This document shows, piece by piece, positions 58,759-64,000 of a DNA stretch of 64,000 nt. The stretch is taken from contig NZ_LSIF01000073.1 of NCBI RefSeq assembly GCF_001556105.1, positions 1 through 64,000 of the forward strand, in the 5' to 3' direction. The notes beneath the pieces were generated by a model. The model did not search any database. It was not told where the DNA came from and saw only the letters and a program-made list of their open reading frames with translations. This DNA comes from Pseudoxanthomonas mexicana. Lineage in GTDB: Bacteria > Pseudomonadota > Gammaproteobacteria > Xanthomonadales > Xanthomonadaceae. Numbering within the stretch: position 1 is the stretch's first letter; each line of letters opens with the position of its first letter. A program made the position numbers and the translations under genes.

Positions 58759-60486
58759 ATGCACCTGAAACTGATCACGGCCGCGCTCGTCGCGTCCCTC
58801 GCTTCGGCCCCGCTCGCCGCGGCCGATTATCAACCCGTCACCGATGCGCGCCTGGCCAAGCAGGAGCCCGCGAACTGGCTGCTGACCAAGGGCAACTACG
58901 CCGGCTGGAGCTACAGCGAACTGGACCAGGTCACCACCGCCAACGTCGCCAAGCTGCGGCCGGTGTGGTCTGCGGCCACCGGCGTGAACTCGGGCCATGA
59001 AGCGCCCGCGATCGTCAACGGCGACTACATGTTCGTGGCCACGCCGCATAACCAGGTGATCGCCTACGACACGCGCACCGGCAAGGTCCGCTGGAAGTTC
59101 GTGCGCGAGGTGCCGGAAGGCCTGGGCGCGCTCCATCGCACCAACCGCGGTGTGTCGCTGTACGGCGACAAGGTGTACGTGGGCAGCATCGACTGCATGC
59201 TCAGCGCGCTGGACGCCAAGACCGGCACGCTGGTGTGGGAAGCGCAGGTCTGCGACTGGGAACAGGACAGCGCCTACATCACGTCCGCGCCGCTGGTGGT
59301 CAAGGGCAAGGTGCTGATCGGCCCGTCCGGTGGCGAGTTCGGCGTGCGCGGCTTCCTCAAGGCGTTCGATGCCGAAACCGGCAAGCTCGCGTGGACGCGC
59401 TACAGCGTGCCGGCGCCGGGCGAGAAAGGCTTCGAGACGTGGCCGCAGGACGGCGAGTGGAAGGACGCGTGGAAGAACGGTGGCGGCACCATGTGGATGC
59501 CGGGCAACTACGACGCCACCAACAACGTCATCTACTGGGGCGTCGGCAACGGCGCGCCGTGGCTGGGCGACCAGCGCCCGGGCGACAACCTCTATCTGGC
59601 CTCGGTGCTTGCGCTGGATCCGGAGAGCGGCGACATCGTCAGCCACTTCCAGTACCACTGGAACGATTCGTGGGACTGGGCGGGCATGAACGCACCGACG
59701 CTGGTCGAGTTCAACCGCAATGGCAAGAAGGTATCGGGCCTGATCAGCGCGCAGCGCAACGGCCGCCTGTACTGGCTGGACCGCGACGACAAGGGCCAGA
59801 TCACCTACAACAAGTCCGAGCCGTACGTGCACAACACGGTGTTCACCAGCATCGATCCGAAGACCGGCCGCCCGACCTACAACGAAGAAGCGAAGCCGGC
59901 GACCGGCAAGACGCGTACCTACTGCCCCAGCCTGTGGGGTGGCAAGGACTGGCCGTACGAGGCGTACAACCCGAAGACGGGCATGCTGTACATCCCGTAC
60001 AACGACAACCATTGCCTCACGCTGACCGGCATGATCCAGCCGCGCATCCCGGGCCAGTGGTCGGCGGGCGTGGACATCAACCGCCTCGACCTGTCGGTGA
60101 AGAAGGGCTTCGACCACATCGGTGGTATCCAGGCGTGGAGCGTGGATGGCGGCAAGGAAGTGTGGCGCGAGAAGTATCCGCACTCGTGGAACTGGGGCTC
60201 GATCATGACCACGGCCGGCGGCGTGCTGTTCGCCGGTGGCACCAACGACCGCATGTTCCGTGCGTATGACGCCAAGACGGGCAAGCTGTTGTGGGAGTTC
60301 CCCACGCCGTCCGGCATCATCGCGCCGCCCAGCACCTTCACCGTCGATGGCAAGCAGTACATCGCCGTGGTGTCCGGCTGGGGCGTGGACGCGCAATGGA
60401 TCCAGGGCAAGATGCACGGCCTGGCGGGATGGGAGAAGGCGGTGCCTGAAGGCGGCTCGGTGTGGGTGTTCGCACTCGGCGACTGA
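58759..60486 (+). CDS. PQQ-dependent alcohol dehydrogenase (quinoprotein, single-domain)
   Basis: A 575-residue periplasmic enzyme with a Sec signal peptide (ending near AAAD, residue ~23) and an eight-bladed propeller with repeated W-motifs (DTRTGKVRWKF, DAKTGTLVWEA, DAETGKLAWTR, DAKTGKLLWEF). PQQ/metal residues seen: Glu193 (GPSGGEFGVRG), Asn264 (GVGNGAPW), Trp246 (TMWMPG) and catalytic Asp306 (SWDWAGMN). The residue two after Asp306 is Ala308, so it is of the calcium rather than the lanthanide type. It lacks the vicinal Cys-Cys pair near the active site; the stretch is GLGALHRTNRG. There is no C-terminal cytochrome c domain. GGGAGGAG precedes ATG 58759. Confidence 0.92.
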   Translation: MHLKLITAALVASLASAPLAAADYQPVTDARLAKQEPANWLLTKGNYAGWSYSELDQVTTANVAKLRPVWSAATGVNSGHEAPAIVNGDYMFVATPHNQVIAYDTRTGKVRWKFVREVPEGLGALHRTNRGVSLYGDKVYVGSIDCMLSALDAKTGTLVWEAQVCDWEQDSAYITSAPLVVKGKVLIGPSGGEFGVRGFLKAFDAETGKLAWTRYSVPAPGEKGFETWPQDGEWKDAWKNGGGTMWMPGNYDATNNVIYWGVGNGAPWLGDQRPGDNLYLASVLALDPESGDIVSHFQYHWNDSWDWAGMNAPTLVEFNRNGKKVSGLISAQRNGRLYWLDRDDKGQITYNKSEPYVHNTVFTSIDPKTGRPTYNEEAKPATGKTRTYCPSLWGGKDWPYEAYNPKTGMLYIPYNDNHCLTLTGMIQPRIPGQWSAGVDINRLDLSVKKGFDHIGGIQAWSVDGGKEVWREKYPHSWNWGSIMTTAGGVLFAGGTNDRMFRAYDAKTGKLLWEFPTPSGIIAPPSTFTVDGKQYIAVVSGWGVDAQWIQGKMHGLAGWEKAVPEGGSVWVFALGD

Positions 60487-60569
60487 TCCACGTCTTCGCT
60501 CTCTCTGCCTGCGCGGCCCCGGTGACGGGGCAGCGCAGCGCAGTCACCACGATTCACAGGAACTCCCCC

Positions 60570-61028
60570 ATGCCATCGAAATCCGTACTTTCCTCTCTCG
60601 TCGTGGCCGTGCTTGCGTTGCTTCCTTTGCACGCGGCGGCCAAGACCTGCAACGTCGCCATCGGCAGCAACGATGCGATGCAGTTCGACACGCAGGAGAT
60701 CCGCATCGCCGCCGACTGCACGCAGGTGAAACTGACGCTGCGGCATACTGGCGCCCTTCCCGCCGAGGTGATGGGCCACAACTGGGTGTTGACGACCACG
60801 GCAAACCTGGAGGCGCTCGCGACGGCCGCCGGAAAACTTCCCGCCAGCAGCGATCACGTGCCCAAGGGCGACGCACGCGTGCTGGCGGCCAGCAAGGTGG
60901 TGGGCGGTGGACAGTCGACCACCTTCACCTTCTCCTCGTCGGTGCTACGCAAGGGTGGCGACTACACGTTCTTCTGCTCGGTGCCGGGCCATTGGATGAT
61001 GATGAAAGGCAAGTTGGTGTTCGGATGA
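60570..61028 (+). CDS. azurin
   Basis: A 152-residue periplasmic blue-copper electron carrier. The signal peptide is followed by the mature start near residue 25. The copper ligands are His70 (GHNWV), Cys136, His141 and Met145 (CSVPGHWMMM). The disulfide pair is Cys27 and Cys50. It lies between the PQQ dehydrogenase and the TonB receptor. No cytochrome c gene is present, so azurin is a good candidate electron acceptor, as for some quinoprotein systems. Confidence 0.92.
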   Translation: MPSKSVLSSLVVAVLALLPLHAAAKTCNVAIGSNDAMQFDTQEIRIAADCTQVKLTLRHTGALPAEVMGHNWVLTTTANLEALATAAGKLPASSDHVPKGDARVLAASKVVGGGQSTTFTFSSSVLRKGGDYTFFCSVPGHWMMMKGKLVFG

Positions 61029-61035
61029 TCCAGGC

Positions 61036-63171
61036 ATGCGCATGAGATCGCGCGTGTCGCCGCTGCTGGGCGCCGTGCTGTTGGCGCCGGGCGCGATCGC
61101 CGCGCCTGCGGGCGAGCCGGCGGCGCCGATGGAAACGCTGGACCGCGTGGTCGTGACTGCGACGCGGCTGGAGACGGTGACCGCCTTCGACGCACCGGCA
61201 TCGACCAGCGTGGTCGCGCTCGGCGATGGTGGTGCGCGTCCTCAGGCGGCGTTGTCGGAAGTCCTTGACGGGATTCCCGGCCTGCTGGCGCGCGAGCGGC
61301 AGAACCTCGCGCAGGACACGCAGCTGTCGATCCGCGGCTTCGGTGCGCGTTCGACGTTCGGCGTGCGCGGCCTGCGGCTGTACGCCGACGGCGTGCCGGC
61401 GACGATGCCGGACGGGCAGGGGCAGGTCTCGCACGTCACCATGCTCGCGGCGGATCGCGTCGAAGTGCTGCGCGGTCCGTTCTCGGCGCTGCACGGCAAC
61501 TCGTCCGGCGGCGTGATCCAGGTCTGGAGCGACATCCCCGACGAGGGGCACGAAGCGCGCGTGCAGGCCAGCGTGGCCAGCCACGACAGCACCGTCATCG
61601 GCGCACGCCTGCGCGGTGCGGGCGAGGTACTGGGCTACAGCGTGGCGGCGTCCGTGCTGGATACGCAGGGCTATCGTGACCACAGTGCGGCGCGGCGCGA
61701 GTCGCTGAACGCCAAGCTGCGTTTCCGTCCCGGTGCCGGCACGCTGGATCTGTTGCTCAATCATTTCAATGCGCCCGATGCGAAGGATCCGCTGGGTCTG
61801 ACGCGCATGCAGGCGTGGACGGATCCGAGCCAGGCATCGCCGGTCGCGACCCAGTACGACACGCGCAAGTCGGTCCGCCAGGACCAGCTGGGTGTTGTCT
61901 ACGAATGGCCCTTCGCGGAAGGCCATCGCCTGCGCGCGATGGCCTATGGCGGACGACGCGAAGTGGAGCAGTACCTGGCGCTGCCGATCGCGGCACAGGC
62001 GAACCGGCTGAACTCCGGTGGCGTGATTGATCTGGACAACGACTACGGCGGCGCCGACCTGCGCTGGTCGTGGGCCGGCGATCTCGCCGGGCGGCCGTTC
62101 GAGCTGAGTGCAGGCGCCAATGCGGATCGCCAGCGCCAGCATCGCCGCGGCTACGAGAACTTCGTCGGCACGACCCTGGGGGTGCGCGGCGCGCTGCGCC
62201 GCGACGAGCGCAACCAGGTGTGGAACGTGGACCAGTATGCGCAGGCGTGGTGGCGTGTCGCGCCGCGCTGGTCGCTGCTGATGGGCGCGCGGCACAGCCG
62301 GGTCGGTTTCCGCTCGGACGACGACTACATCGCGACCGGCAATCCCGACGACAGCGGTCGCGTGGTCTACGAGCGCACGACGCCGGTGGCCGGCGTCGTG
62401 CTCACGCCGGCGGACGCGTGGCGTGTGTATGCGTCGGTCGGACGCGGCTTCGAAACGCCGACCTTCAACGAGGTCGGCTACCGCGCGGACGGTGGCGCCG
62501 GACTGGCGTTCGACCTGCGACCGGCGACCACGCGCAATGCCGAGCTGGGCATGAAGTGGCGCGGTGAGCACGGCGCGCGCGTCGAAGCCGCGCTGTTCCG
62601 CGCCGATACCGACGACGAACTGGCGGTCGCGCGCAATGTCGGCGGCCGCAGCAGCTTCCGCAATGTCGGCGCCGCCCGCCGGCAGGGTGTGGAGATGCAG
62701 GCGGACCTGCCGTTGTCGGAAGCCTGGCAACTTCAAGCCGCCTATACCTGGCTGGATGCGACCTTCCGCGACAGCTTCCCGATCTGTACGGCGAGCGGTT
62801 GCACCTCGCCCGTCGTGCAGGTGGCGGCTGGCACGCGCATTCCCGGCGTCGCACGGCAGCAGGCGTCGTTGCGGCTACGCTGGCAGGGCAAACAGTGGAA
62901 TGCTGCGGCGCAGCTGCTGGGCGTCGGCGATGTCACGGTGAACGACACCGGCAGCGAACGCGCACCTGGCTACGGCCTGCTCAACCTCGAAGTGGTGCGC
63001 GACTGGTCGGCGGGCAGCGGGCGCCTGCAGGGCTTCGCGCGCATCGACAACGCGCTGGACCGCTTCCACATCGGCTCCGTCATCGTCAACGAAGGCAACG
63101 GGCGCTTCTACGAGCCCGGCGCGGACCGCACGTTCACCGTCGGCCTGCGCTGGCTGTGGGCGGACGGCTGA
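61036..63171 (+). CDS. TonB-dependent receptor of the YncD/PqqU type (PQQ uptake)
   Basis: A 711-residue outer-membrane receptor. A signal peptide is followed by the TonB box region (DRVVVTATR), plug (QDTQLSIRGFGARSTFGVRG, LYADGVPATMPDGQGQ, LRGPFSALHGNSSGG) and barrel ending near LRWLWADG. It matches E. coli YncD/PqqU motif for motif (GYRDHS, QYDTRK, GRGFETPT, TDTDDE, GSVIVNEGNGRFYEPG). YncD has been reported to be the PQQ receptor in E. coli. A TonB receptor for PQQ next to a PQQ enzyme makes functional sense. The ATG lies seven bases past the azurin stop. Confidence 0.85.
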   Translation: MRMRSRVSPLLGAVLLAPGAIAAPAGEPAAPMETLDRVVVTATRLETVTAFDAPASTSVVALGDGGARPQAALSEVLDGIPGLLARERQNLAQDTQLSIRGFGARSTFGVRGLRLYADGVPATMPDGQGQVSHVTMLAADRVEVLRGPFSALHGNSSGGVIQVWSDIPDEGHEARVQASVASHDSTVIGARLRGAGEVLGYSVAASVLDTQGYRDHSAARRESLNAKLRFRPGAGTLDLLLNHFNAPDAKDPLGLTRMQAWTDPSQASPVATQYDTRKSVRQDQLGVVYEWPFAEGHRLRAMAYGGRREVEQYLALPIAAQANRLNSGGVIDLDNDYGGADLRWSWAGDLAGRPFELSAGANADRQRQHRRGYENFVGTTLGVRGALRRDERNQVWNVDQYAQAWWRVAPRWSLLMGARHSRVGFRSDDDYIATGNPDDSGRVVYERTTPVAGVVLTPADAWRVYASVGRGFETPTFNEVGYRADGGAGLAFDLRPATTRNAELGMKWRGEHGARVEAALFRADTDDELAVARNVGGRSSFRNVGAARRQGVEMQADLPLSEAWQLQAAYTWLDATFRDSFPICTASGCTSPVVQVAAGTRIPGVARQQASLRLRWQGKQWNAAAQLLGVGDVTVNDTGSERAPGYGLLNLEVVRDWSAGSGRLQGFARIDNALDRFHIGSVIVNEGNGRFYEPGADRTFTVGLRWLWADG

Positions 63172-63183
63172 AGCGCACGTGCC

Positions 63184-64000
63184 TCAGGGTGGCGCCGCGC
63201 CTTTTGCAGGGCGTTGCGAGGCGACGTACTGCATGATGTCGATGAAGGGCGCCACCCAGTAGACATCCGGGTGCGCGGCGAGATGGCGCAGCAGCTGTTC
63301 GTGCGCCTCGTTGGACACCGCCAGGTGGTCGCCGCCGATGCCGTGGAAGGTGAAGCTGACCATCGTGCCGCGGCGAGCGGCCTCTTCCACGCGCGCGATC
63401 AGCTGCTCGCCGGTGACGTCCACCGGCACGTCGACCGGTACCGCCGCGGGATCGAGCGTCGCCATGTCGTCGATCACGCCGCCCTGGCCGAGTTTGATGG
63501 CGACGAACTCCGAGGCGATGGCATCGATGTAGTTGCCGTCACGCGCCTGGGTATCGCCGCAGGGCACCGTCATCGTCCGCTCACGCCTGCCATCGATCGC
63601 CGTCAGCATGACGTTCGCCAGCAGCACCTGGTCGCGCAACTGCGCCACGGTCGTGGTGTCCAGATCGCGATGCGCAGGAACCCACTGCCTGTCGGGGAGC
63701 GATGAAGAACAGGCATGGAACAGGGTGTGGTTGCCGAGTTCATGGCCGTTGCGCGCCGCCGCCGCCCATTCCCGTTGGCGCGTGCGCAGGGTGTCCGAGG
63801 CCAGCGTCAGGTAGAAGCTGCCCTTCAGGCCGTGGCGGTCGAGCGCGGGAATCGCGTTGTCGAGTTGCGACGGCGCCGCATCGTCATAGGCGAGGCTGAC
63901 GGCGGCCTTCCTGCCACCGGGCCATGGAAACGGCTCGGCAGCCTGCGTCGTCCCGGCGACGGTCGCCAGGACCAGCAGCGCGAACCGCCGTGCGCCGCGC
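63184..64000 (-). CDS. polysaccharide deacetylase family protein (5' truncated)
   Basis: The frame is open from 63186 to the right window edge, so the start lies outside; the GTG at 63648 is internal. The edge part is a signal peptide (FALLVLATVAGTTQAAEPF). The NodB-like motifs follow: SLAYDDAAPSQL (motif 1) and GHELGNHTLFH (motif 2, HxxxH-type). The rest of the domain reaches the C-terminus. These enzymes remove acetyl groups from chitin, peptidoglycan or exopolysaccharide. It is convergent with the PqqU-like gene, 12 bases away. Confidence 0.8.
   Translation of the reverse strand, partial: RGARRFALLVLATVAGTTQAAEPFPWPGGRKAAVSLAYDDAAPSQLDNAIPALDRHGLKGSFYLTLASDTLRTRQREWAAAARNGHELGNHTLFHACSSSLPDRQWVPAHRDLDTTTVAQLRDQVLLANVMLTAIDGRRERTMTVPCGDTQARDGNYIDAIASEFVAIKLGQGGVIDDMATLDPAAVPVDVPVDVTGEQLIARVEEAARRGTMVSFTFHGIGGDHLAVSNEAHEQLLRHLAAHPDVYWVAPFIDIMQYVASQRPAKGAAPP

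Noticed and set aside
58759..60486. Lanthanide-dependent (XoxF/PedH) dehydrogenase
   Set aside because: The lanthanide marker Asp two residues after catalytic Asp306 is Ala308.

Overview
The window reads as chromosomal DNA of a high-GC gammaproteobacterium of the Xanthomonadaceae/Lysobacteraceae (Xanthomonas, Pseudoxanthomonas, Lysobacter or Luteimonas type). This rests on gene content and order (LysM-dprA-smg-topA-tsaC, def-fmt-rsmB, opgD-opgH, several large TonB-dependent receptors, DUF3106/DUF3667/DUF4124 proteins) and on strong G/C third-position bias. No database search was run, so genus and species are open. I see no insertion sequence, prophage, CRISPR array or rRNA. There is one tRNA.

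Layout. 1-7.3 kb: a 5'-truncated sigma-like membrane protein with a DUF3106 partner, a DUF3667 membrane protein, a MATE exporter, SppA, and a ParD-like/methionine aminopeptidase pair behind a long palindrome. 7.3-16 kb: one leftward run of an ECF sigma factor, a FecR anti-sigma factor, two related TonB receptors (one with a signalling domain) and a secreted S9 peptidase. 16-20.2 kb: RidA/LysR divergent pair, a tiny lipoprotein, an SDR enzyme and two DUF4124 proteins. 20.2-29 kb: leftward informational block LysM-dprA-smg-[three GYF-domain proteins]-topA-tsaC. 29.2-32 kb: def-fmt-rsmB. 32-43.2 kb: surface-glycan/LPS region with an O-antigen-ligase-like protein, four glycosyltransferases, an AsnB-type amidotransferase, a CDP-glycerol-transferase-like protein, a PH-domain pair and a lipid A acyltransferase. 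43.3-49.4 kb: dtd, rpoD, opgD-opgH and a CAT-anticodon tRNA that overlaps the opgH 3' end.

49.4-53.2 kb: lactate utilisation, with a GntR/LldR regulator, a perfect palindromic operator and lutA-lutC-lutB. 53.3-63.2 kb holds the most striking unit. An AcoR-type sigma-54 activator with its terminator is followed by tandem upstream activator sites, an IHF-like site and a near-perfect -24/-12 promoter. Behind the promoter lie an outer-membrane protein, an AldA-type aldehyde dehydrogenase, a Tat-type Rieske protein, a PQQ-dependent alcohol dehydrogenase, an azurin and a TonB receptor closely resembling E. coli YncD/PqqU, the PQQ-uptake receptor. I infer a sigma-54-controlled periplasmic alcohol-oxidation module that may use scavenged PQQ and pass electrons to azurin. 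Its product could feed the adjacent AldA and lactate enzymes. The window closes with a 5'-truncated polysaccharide deacetylase.
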